NCBI GenBank assembly: GCA_025174535.1
Contig: JALBUN010000045.1
Coordinates: forward strand, 2,604,001-2,668,000
DNA: 64,000 nucleotides
From: Cantharellus purpuraceus
Lineage: Eukaryota; Basidiomycota; Agaricomycetes; Cantharellales; Hydnaceae
Direction of reading: 5' to 3'
Shown: positions 13,356 through 24,837 of the stretch, one piece after another
Position numbering within the stretch: position 1 is the stretch's first letter
How the letters are laid out: each line of letters opens with the position of its first letter
Notes under the pieces: model-generated
The model's database searches: none
Seen by the model: the letters and a program-made list of their open reading frames with translations, nothing else
Told to the model about the DNA's origin: nothing
Position numbers and translations under genes: made by a program

Positions 13356-14846
13356 ATGGCAGCCGCTACCTCTGCGTTTGGTTCTCTCACTGGCCGTCGT
13401 GGTGTCGATATTGGAACTTCGTTCACCCGTGTGTGGAACGAGCGAACAGGCAAGACCACCAAGCGGTCAAAAGACTATCCCAACCCTGAATATTATTCTT
13501 TGCGCTGTTCGTTGCATTCTTCTTTCACTCTTTGCTACTTATCTCTTGGATGCTGTATGGGTAGATAAATTCAAACCCGAGTCCATCGATAATGAAGGGA
13601 CTGGGACTCTGACGCCTAAGGGTGGGGATGGACACACTTTTGAATTAGAATTACCCAGCCAGCAGGTGGGTTCATCATTAATCGAAGAGTGTGTGATTTA
13701 ATGACATTCGCAATGCAAGCATGGGGATAGTCATCGTTTCAGTGCTGTGGAACAGCCGTCAAAGGAGTGGGAGTGCGTTCTGCTCTGGGATCCAACTACC
13801 CAAGTACGAATACAATATTCTTATACTCTATTCATGTCACTCATGCTTGGCTCAGCAATTGACTCTTGAGAAGCTAGAATCTACACTAAACTTGAGTTAC
13901 GGCGGGCGCGGAAAGGGGTCCCTACCAACATCAGGGACACCCCCCTTCTTTGGGGCGGGGCCTAGTCGCACCAAGCGATCATCTCAAGCATCCACTTCGA
14001 GTTCCCGTGACAGAGAACTTGAAGCGGATTTGGAGAGGGCGTTAACAGGCTACTCCGATGCAGAAGGAGAACCTGACGATGATATGGACATCCAAGCCGA
14101 GATTGAAGCAATAGCGGGTGTGTCTTCAAGACAAGAGGAAGAAGAGGAAGAAGAAGAAGAGATGGAGCCTGTGGATCTTGAACCCCCACCGCCGCCACCG
14201 CCACCCGCCAAACCCAAGGCCCCTCACAGGGCCCCAGTGAAGGTAGCAACAAAGGCGAAGCCCAAAGCACGAGCACGCCCGAGTGTTGGCAGTGCCAAGA
14301 GAGAAGTAGACGGCATCGAGGAGGAAGAACTGAATTTTGGCGAACCCACGAAACGCATGCGCCACCCGCGCCGCTCTTCGACTGCCCACACTTCCCAAAC
14401 AACCGCCACCGCCGGCCACAACAACAGACTCGCGCTGGCTGTTCTACCTACGCCAAATCGGCATGCACCTCCGACGCCCTCGGACCTTTTGCAACCGCCT
14501 TCCACCGCGACGCGCATTCCATACGCGGGGTCGGAAACTGGCACAGAGTCGGACGAGTCAGACGAAGGTGGTGAAGTAGATGAGGCAGCACTAGAGCGGG
14601 AGCTGGAGTTGGAGCTGGCGAATGGGGAGGAAGTGGATGAGGACGACGAAGGTATGGAGGCGATACATATTGAGAGCGCTGGGGGGCAACATAACTCTGG
14701 GCGACCACTCTCGTTAAATGAGCTATTTGGAGGTCAGTTTCGTGCGCCGATTCTTGATTCGTTTGCGAGCCGGAGCGCTGATTGAACTGCCAGAACAAAG
14801 TCAAGGGGACGACGATACAACAAGCGATGATAGCGATGATGATTAG
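13356..14846 (+). CDS. EAF1: ELL-associated factor (EAF N-terminal domain) protein
   Basis: The spliced N-terminus carries FKPESIDNEGTGTLTPKG, then a short exon giving FRAVEQPSKEWECVLLWDPT and QLTLEKLESTLNLSYGGRGK. This is the EAF N-terminal domain, which binds ELL and promotes RNA polymerase II elongation. Downstream is a disordered region with an acidic run of glutamates near 14,140, a proline run near 14,190, and basic segments. The last intron begins GTCAGT near 14,733 and ends TGCCAG near 14,792, giving the C-terminus ELFGEQSQGDDDTTSDDSDD; without that splice the frame ends at 14,785. I prefer the spliced form because the Asp/Ser-rich end resembles the acidic activation tail of EAF proteins. 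The exact exon borders near the start are approximate. Confidence 0.8.
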
Positions 14847-15242
14847 GCGGGAGTGATTCTCATGCTAGGCTGGATGTATTTCTAATTGGCTTGCCTTTGT
14901 GTCATGTACGTTGTAATTTATATCTTAGTTAGAATCACCAGACGGGAGGAGTGGCAGGTAGCTGCTTTCATTGGGAACTGATTGTTTATCTCTAATCGAC
15001 AACACAGATTAATGACACAAATCACACAAACAGCAAAGAAAACAGGTAAAAGTATAAGACAAGGATTAAATTTAGCGCTCAAGCGCTGTTAACAAAGGTC
15101 GGCGTAAGTCAGTCCAGTGACTCGCGGACTGGTGCTAAGGCCCGCCAGATCATATGTCTCTCAAAGTCCATTCCTCCAGTAATGTTCAACTGTCTTCAAC
15201 TGTCACTCGCCAATTCGTTGTTCACTAGGTATGGACACGGCC
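14847..15242. other. Convergent intergenic region
   Basis: It lies between the ends of the EAF-like gene and the minus-strand ferritin-like gene. It is AT-rich, with no gene or repeat that I can support. Confidence 0.6.
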
Positions 15243-16745
15243 CTACGCATTGGGGGGAAGGTTCGTCCAGCCATTAACGACTGTGGCCCCGTCCGCGCCT
15301 GGACCCGTGGCCAAGATAGGTCCAGAGGGAGAGCCAGTGGCCGACGCGCCTGCAGCAGATGCAACGGCGCTCGCCGCGGAGGGCGAAATGTCTGACGTGC
15401 TTGAGGTGTTGCTGCTAGACCCCGCGCGGATGAGCTCGCCCAGGGCCTCAGGTTCCGCATCAATGTAGGCCAGTGTGGGACCTGCGACAGCCTGCGCTGT
15501 GCTGCGGTCAATGACGTTATTGAGCAGGGGCTGTGTGGAGTTGGTAATCCAGATCGCAACGGGGCCATTGACGGTGGCAGGAACGATACAGCCGTTCAAG
15601 GGGAGGGAGATAGAGTTGACTGCACCACCGATTATCATCTGGCAACTGAGTCCCTGTAGATTTTTTATGAGCTAAGGCGATTGGCAAGGTCACTTCAGAG
15701 CTTTGACGCACACTGATGTCCGATGGCATGCCCTGCCAAGAGAAAGTTAGGAGGGTTCCCGCACTAGGCGTCCCTGTGTTGGTAAGAGAAAGTGCTACGT
15801 TTGCTGTTGAAAGTACGCTAAGTATCCTTCAAGGACGGTCTTACGATGCGCTTACATGGGATACCAGTGTCACATCCAGAGATGAAAGCACCGGCAATGG
15901 CAAGCACCTCACTAGGCGTCATGGCAATATCGAAACCTTGTGGGATAGCTGTACCGGTGCCAGATAGGATGTTTAGCATTGTCTGATGACGAGCCTCAAC
16001 CGTCAGAATGGAGCCAGCAGCTTCCAAAAGCCGAGGGTCAGAAAGGAGGTGGGCAGCGCCAAGGTACTTTAGATACCGAAATCAACTGATTGTACGCGAA
16101 GATCTGAATTAAAAGACGCACAGCAGACACTCCAACGTTCTCAACGACACGGGCAGTCGCAGCCATACTATCAACACTAGTAAGAACACTGTCAAAATTG
16201 AAGGTGCATCCTGCAAGCACTTCTCCTCCCAATGCAACGATGGTACCCTGATCGAAGAGTCAGGATTTTGAGGTGTCAAACAAGCCATTGCTATGTCTTA
16301 CGTTCAAGCTGGAAAGAAATTTGTGAGTCGGTCACTTTACATACATGAGGTAGCATTGAACTCACAGCTTCAAATGAGATGCTTCATCACCCATGATGTT
16401 CCTACATGCTAATGGTTTCGGGGCTAGATGGAGTGAGATAAGATAATACTCACTGGAACTGTTGGGATGGAAGGAGCGAGCTAGAATAACCAGCCGCTTG
16501 GAAGTCGGCATCCTGGAACTTTGCCAGGGCCTGTGTGTAGAACTGGGTCTCCAGTCTCTCCAGCACACTGGCAAAGTCTGGGGAAATACATGTCGGCACC
16601 TATCAAAGCACAAATGGAAGCGACACTCACTCAAAACGGTGAGGTCACCCGCAGTTGCAGCCCGGGTCTGTTTGAGGGGCCCTGCCATGGAGAGAAGGGG
16701 CGCCGCCGCCAACGCAGCGAAAAGAAGGAAAAGAACAGAATGCAT
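15243..16745 (-). CDS. Secreted ferritin-like domain protein (Rds1-type)
   Basis: The N-terminus MHSVLFLLFAALAAAPLLS is a clear signal peptide. After a short intron the next exon reads LNFASVLERLETQFYTQAL and AKFQDADFQAAGY, the start of a Ferritin_2 four-helix bundle (PF13668). Further exons give NIMGDEASHL, TIVALGGEVLAGCTFNFDSV, then LLEAAGSILTVEARHQTMLN and GFDIAMTPSEVLAIAGAFIS. The C-terminal part is a beta-rich segment (NGPVAIWITNSTQPLLNNVI) followed by an Ala/Ser/Gly-rich tail ending LPPNA. Such proteins are common in mushrooms; S. pombe Rds1 is a stress-related relative. Whether the bundle binds iron cannot be judged from the fragments read. There is no GPI-type hydrophobic end. Confidence 0.83.
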
Positions 16746-17479
16746 GGCGATGGAGGACGAAGACAGACAAAGATGTAGGTGGGTGGTGGGGGCACTGCCG
16801 AATTCAACTGGAGGGGCCCGAAAGTCGAAGGAATGGACGTTGAGGGCTCTGCCCACGGGAAAGAAAGCGAAGGGAGGGGGGGGGGGGAAGTAAAACGTGG
16901 AGCGAGATACGAGCGCAAAGCAGTGATGCTTGCTTTTTATTACAGATACGAGAGCTCGGCGTAAGCGGGGTTCGATTTACAAGTTAGTGTTGCCATGGCT
17001 TTGATTTGCTTTCTTGGCCAAAACCTCGCCGTCTTTCTGCACCTGACTTTGTAAGATATATGTTGAGCCCCGAGTTATTCTGCTGCACTGTATGACGGAT
17101 TCTGTGATTATTTTCATGCATGCAGACTGACAGAACCTAGCTCGCCTATGTATCACTTGTTAGAGTCTGCACCTGACAACCGCTCTTCTCGGCATTTCCA
17201 CGGCTACGACTTGCTGATTGCCTGTGCCAATCCCACTCTTTCGGTCTCCACCCGACGGAACAACTGCGAAATATTTCCCAAGTGTGACTGACTAGATCAG
17301 GAGGATGTCGTTCGTACCAAATTACGCTGCGTCAGTTCCTGATTACAGCAAGCGATATTACTAACCTTTTTGCCACCGACTTTTGGCGCCCGGCAGCGCT
17401 TCAGCACAGCACATCATCGACATCCCTGGCAACCTCGTATTTTTGCCCAAATTAGAAACTGATTGGAAGCTTTTGTCTC
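16746..17479. promoter_or_regulatory. Divergent intergenic region with a 12-G run
   Basis: It separates the ferritin-like gene (minus) from ESF2 (plus). An uninterrupted run of G lies at about 16,876-16,887, which is a C-run on the coding strand of the ferritin-like gene, about 130 bp before its ATG, in a generally pyrimidine-rich leader. No gene is seen. Confidence 0.55.
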
Positions 17480-18445
17480 ATGTCTTCTCCGGGCCCCTCT
17501 CGTCTCCCGCCAGCGGATAATCAGACTGGCAGTCCTAATGCTGGTTTCGTTAATGTGCAGAGCCACATCAGTGATGAAGGCGGCAGCATCTCTGACGAGG
17601 ACAGCCAGCATTTTAGTGACGACGACGATGATGACGAAGATCAAGCTGATGGAGCATCAGCTCCACCACCCATTGTTCAACCACTCTCCGCCGAAGCTCT
17701 AGCTGAATTCAATGCCGCGCAGGAGCGGGCTGGTATCGTCTACATCTCACGCATCCCGCCCGGAATGCGTCCTACAAAGGTGCGCCACCTTATGAGTGCA
17801 TACGGCGAGGTTGGGCGGGTATATCTTCAACAAGAAGGTCCGACAGCAGCTGTTCTTTATCTGGTTCATTGACCGCAGTCACACTTAACAGATCCCAAGC
17901 GAGCGTATTTGAGACGGAAACATACATCTACAAAAAAAGCTCATTTCACGGAGGGATGGGTTGAATACACGGACAAAAAGGTTGCCCGTTCAGTCGCTGC
18001 CATGCTGAACGCACAGCCAATTGGTGGGAAAAAAGGCACTCGATGGAGGGATGACGTGTGGACCATGAAATATCTGCCCCGTTTCAAGTGGAACATGCTA
18101 ACGGAACAAGTTGGTGAGTATCCATCTTTTTCGCGTGCTTTTTTCATTCATGCATTTCGAGCAGCTCACGAGGCAGCCGTACACACCGCTCGTTTGCGTG
18201 TGGAGCTCTCACAGTCACGGGCGGAACAGCGGGATTATCTCCGGAATGTCGAACTCGCACGCGTATTGGACAAACGTGCGGAACGAAAACGCAAAGCCGG
18301 AGATCACGGCGAAGCGGCCCCACCTGCGAAGGTTCAAGCGACGCCTCAACGGCAACTGGAGCGTAAGAAGGGCAAGCCAGTGCGAGAAAGGGAGAATAAA
18401 ACCGATAGCCCAGATATTAGTAGTGTATTTAAGAATGTATTTTAG
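17480..18445 (+). CDS. ESF2: Pre-rRNA processing protein ESF2/ABT1
   Basis: ESF2 is an RRM protein of the small-subunit processome that stimulates the Dbp8 helicase. The N-terminus is acidic and Ser-rich with an Asp run. The RRM reads [20 protein letters not shown] and then [15 protein letters not shown]. After an intron (donor GTCCGA, acceptor ACAG) it continues [11 protein letters not shown] and [20 protein letters not shown]. Then come [18 protein letters not shown] and, after a second intron, [20 protein letters not shown], the family's C-terminal helix. The tail is basic and ends SSVFKNVF. Three exons, about 260 residues, normal for the family. Confidence 0.93.
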
Positions 18446-18748
18446 CTGCCATTCGAGTGGCCCGTGCACGTATTTTGGATCTCCGCGAAATGTTGACTAA
18501 GATTCGAATGCGCCGAATAGGGTTTCTTTTCTCTAGCACAGTTGTCAAGAGTGACTGTGTGCGCAACCCGAGTGCTGCTGCTCTTTGAGGTCTGTTTCTC
18601 TCATCATGCTCGCTCCTAGTCTCTCCCAGCCTCTGATACTCGGTCTCTCGCTTCACTATTTTATCGCTTGACACTCATCGGTCTCACACTCAAAGGACGC
18701 TACACTTGTACGCTACCGCATCAGTTCGTTATATTTCTCGACCCTAGG
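18446..18748 (+). promoter_or_regulatory. Pyrimidine-rich leader upstream of ARS2
   Basis: About 300 bp between the ESF2 stop and the ARS2 start on the same strand. The stretch near 18,590-18,680 is rich in CT/TC runs, as is common in basidiomycete promoters and 5' UTRs. No TATA box is evident. Confidence 0.5.
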
Positions 18749-21700
18749 ATGTCTTCATGGCCTGCCCCACCTCCTGCTTATGCTCCCGATCCCGGGCGAC
18801 GCTCTTCGCGATCGCGCAGTCCACGGAGAAGAGATAGCATCTATCCGGATCCCGCTGTCCACGACTATGCCACTGGGTATACCGCCTACGGTGCCGATGC
18901 TGATCATAGAAGGGCCTGGGATGAGTATTATGAGCGACGAGGGAGGGGTCGCAGTCGCAGCCCTGTCGGGGACGAAGGTGCGTTGTGGCCATATTGATCA
19001 GGGAAGAAACCATATAACTTTACAATCTGAGCAGCATCTCGCAAGCGGCGACGTTCGGCATCACCGTTTGAGAGGGATAGATTTGATCCCCGACCTCGAT
19101 ATGGTGACGATTATGGTACGCGGGCGGTGGTTTGTCAAGTATGAGAGACCGACTATGATGGTTTTCTAGATGCTCATTCCCGAGCTTATGGTTACTCCTC
19201 CCCTCGTAGCAGAAGCAGCCATTATGCCAACTATCCGCAATATCCACCTGTCCCGGTCACTCGTTCTGGACGCGTCCCTCCAGACCCTTACACAAGTCAA
19301 CCCCACCCTGCTACTTTGAGACAGTATGCAGAATGGTTTCGCTGCTATTATCCCAAGGAAGCGAAAGAGGAGGACGATGCAGATAGGGCGGCTGAGAAGG
19401 AGGCAGGGAAAAGGACGCGTGACGGGATTCGCGCACGCTGGGAAAAGTACAAAAAGCAACATGCTGCTATTCAAGTGTGTCCCATCTTTGCTTGACTGAT
19501 GGATCATATTTACTCTGGCTTTATAGCTTCAAATACTGTTTGACCACCACAAAAAGTCGCCGTGGTTCTCAGAAAAATACAACCCTGCGCCAGAGTGGAT
19601 GAATTTGCGTGCACGGGTGCGAAAGGAAGGATGGAAGGGGAGATCAGATCAGTTTTTGAAAGATCTCGAGGACGGCAAGTACGATCCAAAGCCCGAACGC
19701 GAGACGTCAGTGAAGGAGCCGCCTCCTACCGAAGATGAGAAGCCTACGGTCAATGCTGAAGAAATGGACGCCGTTGACGAGGATGTGCCAGAGAACGGAC
19801 CAGAAAGTCCAACTAAGAGTGAAAGCAATGGCAAGGCCCCTAATCAACAAGGCCGCCAGCCTCGTGAAGATGATGTTCTTGTCTCTCCCGAAGGCAACCA
19901 GGTTGCGATTAGAACTATCCCGCCCGATATAGGGCGACAAAAGATCGAAGAGGTGCGTGATTTCTTTACGGACGTAGCACCAGAATTAATGCACTTGTTG
20001 TGCACAGGCTTGTCGTACAGTGCCTGGTTTTGTACACCTTGCATTGGGTGATCCCCTTCAGAAGCGACATTATTATCGTGCTGGTTGGATAAAGTTTGCA
20101 GAGGATGCTGACATGAGCAAAGCTGTCACACTAGTGGGAGAGAAGAAAGTTCGTTGGAATGTCCCTCAAGTTGCTCATCACACTACTCACAATATCTTGC
20201 TCAGATTGAGGGGTTTAAGCTTCATGTGAATCACCTTACTCGTCCGTATTTCGCTCGTCTGCGTCAGGCGCCTGAGCTAGCGAGCACGCCCCAACGCATT
20301 GAGAAAGACCTTCAGCAAATCCGACAGCTCGCAGCGGTTCTTGAGGATGAGTATACCGCCCTCAGGCGCATGAAGGATGGGGCGCCTGAACCAAATATGG
20401 ATGATAATAAGTCGCATGGGAAAGAGGGAGAGCAAGGCGACGCTGTTATGGCCGATGGCAAGGACGGCGCAAGCAATGGAGATACTGCTAGTGGTCCTAC
20501 TGCTAATGGCCCTACTGAACCAGAGTCTGAGCCTGAGGCTCTTGAGAAAGGTAGCGAAGCTGTAGAGCGGCGCGTTGAGAAATTGGTGTCAGAAATGCAA
20601 GTGCAACGTGATCTTACTGGGGATGGTGTTGAACCATCACAGGAGACAAAGAAGGTGCGTTGTGTTGTATATGGTGAGATTCATTGGTATGGTGTATTTA
20701 CCTTGATTCTAGTCCCTTATTGCTCTGGATCTGTATTTGGCATACTTGCGTGTCGCATTTAACACTTGTTACTATTGTGCTGCGGTCTGTGATCACGTGG
20801 AGGAGTTGCATAGGAAGTGTCCACAGCATATCAGGAAGCCGTTGCCAGACAAGGTTGTAGCGCCTGCTAATGATGAAGCTGGGGAAGAAAAGGAGGAAGA
20901 GGAAAGTGGGAAGGAGAAGCCCAAAGACAAGGAAAAGGATCCGAAGGATAAAGGTGATAGAAGGTGGGAAAGAAACGGTACGTGCCTATGGCTTTATGGG
21001 CCTTTTATGAGGTACTGACATGTCGCAGATGAGCGATGGGTTGAGTCACTTGATTCAAAAATTGCTTTATTGATCAATCGCGCAAATGTCGATGTAGTTG
21101 AGTATGGGGGTAAAAACTATGAAGAGTACGTTTTAATCATTTTGCATGTCATTTTGCGGTTCAACTGCTCCTGATAGGGAACTGCCAAAAGTTGTTGAAC
21201 CTCATATCAAGCAAGAGGATGAAGGCAAATTCCGTTGCAGGACTTGCAACAAGTTGTTCAAAGCTTCGTCGTTTGTCGAAAAGCACGTTGCGAATAAGCA
21301 CCCAGAACTAGTAGTGCCGTTAGAGGAAGTAAGTATTCGGACGTGTGAATGGCTTGCAACTTTCCATTGACATGTGAGATTGTGTCAGCTGCCTTTCTTC
21401 AACAACTTTGCGCTTGACCCGCACCGGGTGCAGCCTTTTGCCCACCTTCCACCTCCTATTGGCAACAGTGGCGTACCTCCACCTCAAGCGTACGGACTTC
21501 AAGTCAATGCCGCACCGTACAACGCGCTAGACTATAACCGTTCTGCACAAGGCTATTATGGAGCCTATCCTCCACAGACATTCCCCCCTTACGCCAACGG
21601 AGTTCCCCCTCCCTATGACTACTACAATCAAGGTCACTGGGCTCCTCCACGTAGAGACGAAGTGCCACCTGGATCTGGACGACGCCTCCAGGAGCGTGTC

Positions 21701-21934
21701 GGTGGATACGCGCAGGCTTCGCCGATGACACTGACGGGTGTCGAGGGTCTTCCTGCGAAACCTGCCGCGACGCTCGAGCCTGGACCAGGCGGTCGGAGAG
21801 GTCGGTCTGGCACGGGTCCACCTCCACCTCCACCCCCTGATGCGAAGGAGGACCCGCGGGCCACGGCCGGCAAGAAAGTTAGCTACCATGATATGGACGA
21901 CGTGGCGGAAGGTGATGTAGAATTGACGTACTAG
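18749..21934 (+). CDS. ARS2: ARS2/Serrate RNA effector protein
   Basis: ARS2 links the nuclear cap-binding complex to RNA export, 3' processing or exosome decay. The N-terminus is RS/Tyr-rich (RRSSRSRSPRRRDSIYPDP). The next block, LRQYAEWFRCYYPKEAKEED followed by WSEKYNPAPEWMNLRARVRK, is the Serrate/Ars2 N-terminal domain. Then come VAIRTIPPDIGRQKIEE, HLALGDPLQKRHYYRAGWIK and FKLHVNHLTRPYFARLRQAP. Next is the core LRVAFNTCYYCAAVCDHVEE and the C2H2 zinc finger FRCRTCNKLFKASSFVEKHV. The C-terminus has LPFFNNFALDPHRVQPFAHL and a Pro/Tyr/Gly-rich tail. About ten short introns. S. pombe Pir2 is the best-known fungal relative. NCBP3-like and CBP80 genes lie 7 and 17 kb away. The start is the first ATG after the pyrimidine-rich leader. 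Confidence 0.92.
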
Positions 21935-23054
21935 ATAGGTCCGTTGAAGTTATAATGTTTTCTTATGTTCTGGGAAGTAGGCGAGTATGTTTGGTTTTTC
22001 TGTACTGAGCTTTTGGTCTTGCAACCCCCCAGACTTAAAATTATCAAGTTGAAACCAAGCTTGTGGGTCGTAAATTGTTGTTATGATGAGCATGTTGGAG
22101 ACAAACTCGACGTAAGACGAAGGTGGAAAATAGTATATAGTGTCCTTTCTTGCGCTATATAGGCATGAAACAGAAGTACGGAAATTATGTCTCGGAAGGT
22201 TGGTAGAAGTATCGTGAATCAGTGTCTACGAGAAGGGATGGATTTCGTGTTCACACGCAAGATCTATACCACTCAAGTCATACCCTTGTTCTCCATAAGC
22301 AATGTCCACGATAACAGGCACAGTTTTGGGGTTAGGGCCCGTGGTGAATACGCATCATGAAGTAAACATTGCAAAGACGCACTTGCAGTGCACATCACGT
22401 CGTCCCAGAGTGAAACACTAGGGGGATATGCTTACCTAGCCGCGAACGGGAGAGCTCGTGCAACAGTGATCAGTTTCATGCCACCATAAAACCAGGTCGG
22501 CGTAATGTAAATGGTCGACACTTAGGTTGGACGTATCCACGAGGAATCTCTGGAACGTGACTGGAGACTTGGTTGGAGAGGTCAAAGAGCGAGCAATGCA
22601 TCAGGCAGCGGAGAAGGATGACAGAAAAGAAATCTAGATGCCAAAACTTGAAGAAACCCTTGTACCGCATGGACAGTGAGTTCAACATGAATCAAATCAT
22701 CTGAAGCTAACATATGTCTAGAGCACATTATATCCACGATAAAAGGAGCGAACCAGGAGCAGGTCATTCTATCCATTCAGACGTCAATGAATTGACCAAG
22801 AGGATATTGGCTCTGAGTAAAGACTCACATTGAATCTGTAGTGGTATTACACGCACTTGCATGTATCGAATAGATAGTCCATAGGATAGAAGATGATATA
22901 CAGCGTCACAATGAGTTTGACCGAGATTGTCGAATGGTCCCGGAACATACATCGAGAGCAACTGAGGCTTGAAGCTTGACAACCATACGCAGTTCCAAGA
23001 ACATGTCGTCCTCACGTCTGATGATATCATCGTAGGGATCATGAGTATAGTTTC
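21935..23054. other. Unassigned intergenic stretch
   Basis: About 1.1 kb with no gene I can support. The minus strand has several short open pieces (near 22,480-23,040) downstream of the GatC-like gene, one reading DPYDDIIRREDDMFLELRMV, but they match no family I recognise and do not join into a convincing exon chain. A decayed gene is possible. Confidence 0.45.
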
Positions 23055-23561
23055 TCAAGTCTTGGTGCTTGCCCGGTCGACGAGATAGTACCCATTTTCC
23101 GTACGCTGTGCGTGGTTTAACAATTCGCGCCCTGAAGGAAGGGTCTCTTCGGACTCGGCGACATCCTCAAGAGAGATACCCCTGTCATTGGGCCAAATAC
23201 GTCCATCGGGTGGTCCCTCGGCCTCCGTTGGATCATTTGGTGCCAGCTTCACAGCCTCTACCAGTCGCACAAGATCTTCTATCTCCCTCTTCACCTCCTT
23301 GAACTCATGTGTATCCCCATTAGGGGGTAAAAGTGCAGCGCTGTCGTACAATTTCCTCAAAGTCGCGTCTGACAGAGTTGGAGAGGGATATGAGCTGATA
23401 AGTTCATGAACCGACCATGTAGGTGACAGTGGCAGCCCGAGATCATCAGTTGGTGAAGCGCATGGTGGCAGTCTAGAGGAGAATCCAGAAGCCGATGGCG
23501 CATGCTGAATGCCTTTTCTTTTACAATAGGCAAGGGAGCGTCGAGCCAGCATTATGATCAT
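23055..23561 (-). CDS. GatC/Gta3-like mitochondrial amidotransferase subunit
   Basis: The protein (about 165 residues from the ATG at 23,561) opens with a basic, Arg/Lys-rich mitochondrial presequence (MLARRSLAYCKRKG). The conserved part reads WSVHELISSYPSPTLSDATL, LYDSAALLPPNGD and EIEDLVRLVEAVKLA. This helical pattern is that of fungal Gta3, the GatC-type subunit that helps convert Glu-tRNA(Gln) to Gln-tRNA(Gln) in mitochondria. The end, ELLNHAQRTENGYYLVDRA, is the linker that wraps the catalytic subunits in GatC. No intron is needed. The open frame extends upstream to 23,672, but the ATG at 23,561 or 23,552 gives the best presequence. The assignment rests on pattern recognition only. Confidence 0.65.
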   Translation of the reverse strand: MIIMLARRSLAYCKRKGIQHAPSASGFSSRLPPCASPTDDLGLPLSPTWSVHELISSYPSPTLSDATLRKLYDSAALLPPNGDTHEFKEVKREIEDLVRLVEAVKLAPNDPTEAEGPPDGRIWPNDRGISLEDVAESEETLPSGRELLNHAQRTENGYYLVDRASTKT

Positions 23562-23721
23562 CCTTAATTTCCAGACCGGGCGCTTATACCCTACCCCAAT
23601 GTAAAGGGTAAATTTACGAGAAAGTATGTATATGTAATATAGAACGCCAACCACCACAATTGTATAATGCATTCGTACACATGTATGGCGAATTCATATC
23701 TGTCCTATACGCAGATCACCC

Positions 23722-24610
23722 TCAAAAAAATCTCCAATACAGTAGTACGAGAATGATGAAGAAGATAGCACCTAATGGTGCATACTGTCGGAGCATTGCT
23801 TGCAGGTTGATATTCCGTGCAGCTTTGCGGTACTTCTCAGATTCTGAGCGAAGCGATGTAGAAAGGTGTGACATTTCTATGGGCGAGTGGGTTAGCGGCA
23901 TCGTCAGCATAAATGTGCCCTGAAACGTACTATCTAGCGAGTCTCCACGCCACAATAACTCCTCCATATTTTTGGTCATGATCCTCGTCACATCCTGGAG
24001 ATCACCATTTAGCCTATCCAGGTTTGATTCTGAAGAATTAGCAGCTGCTGTAGCGGTCCGTGTATCTTGGTAGAGTCGCGCCGTCTTTGACATGAATGTG
24101 TCTATATTAATTCATTAGCCATGCGAATGAGAGCTACAACATTGTCCGTGAAGTACCAAACCCGACAAAGGCGTACGGTTTGCGTACAGAGTCCACTTTC
24201 GATCCGTACGAGTTGGCGAATTCCTTGGAAAGTTCGTCAAGGTATGAGAACGCCAGCTTGCGTGGGTAAGACTTCTCTGCTATAGTGAGATATACGACGT
24301 TGTCTGCTATTAAGTAACTGCAAAAACATGCATTCATAAATAAGAGATAAATAAAAATATTATTCTCAGAACTCACTGGAGTGTATGAGATCCACTCTCT
24401 ATTGAACACCGTGGTTCAGAGTTAGGTGTGATGCGACGAAATATGAGTTTAGATTGCTGTTTGTGCTCTTGCAGCGCTTGCTCCGTCTACAGAACAAGTC
24501 GGTAACCTGACCAACATCAGACGCCATAGTGTGCTCACCTGCTCATCGTCCACGCTGGCAGCTAGAGGAAGTGCATCAGATGCCCGTGCGATTGTTGTTG
24601 ACCGAACCAT
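23722..24610 (-). CDS. SEC22: SEC22 R-SNARE
   Basis: SEC22 is the ER-Golgi vesicle R-SNARE. The N-terminal longin domain starts MVRSTTIARASDALPLAAS and continues YLIADNVVYLTIAEKSYPRK and LAFSYLDELSKEFANSYGSK. The linker gives ETARLY-type sequence (MSKTARLYQDTRTATAAANS). The SNARE motif is SNLDRLNGDLQDVTRIMTKN followed by MEELLWRGDSLD, with the zero-layer Arg in LWRGDSLD. The C-terminal anchor is APLGAIFFIILVLLYWRFF. Five or so exons. Length about 215 residues, as expected. Nothing is missing. Confidence 0.93.
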
Positions 24611-24837
24611 AATGGTAGCGTTGTCGTATTCGGTGCTCGTCGTTCACCTTGTCGGTGACGTGTTTTGGGTCACGTGCCTAAGGGTGTAGAGGGTTCCTAA
24701 AAGTAGATATGGGCCTACATGGACGCCATCATGTCGGGCGGCTACAGAGCCCCCTCTTCGACGCCCATTTGCTTCTGCGGAGTCGCATCAATGTGAGAGT
24801 TGCCACAGATCTATCCTGTTACTGGCACCTGGGCTTC

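Noticed and set aside
15410..15440. A plus-strand ATGTCTGACGTG, resembling the start of a mushroom cyclic-peptide precursor
   Set aside because: It lies antisense inside the coding exon of the ferritin-like gene, and the frame lacks the flanking proline layout of such precursors. No peptide-toxin precursor is supported in the window.
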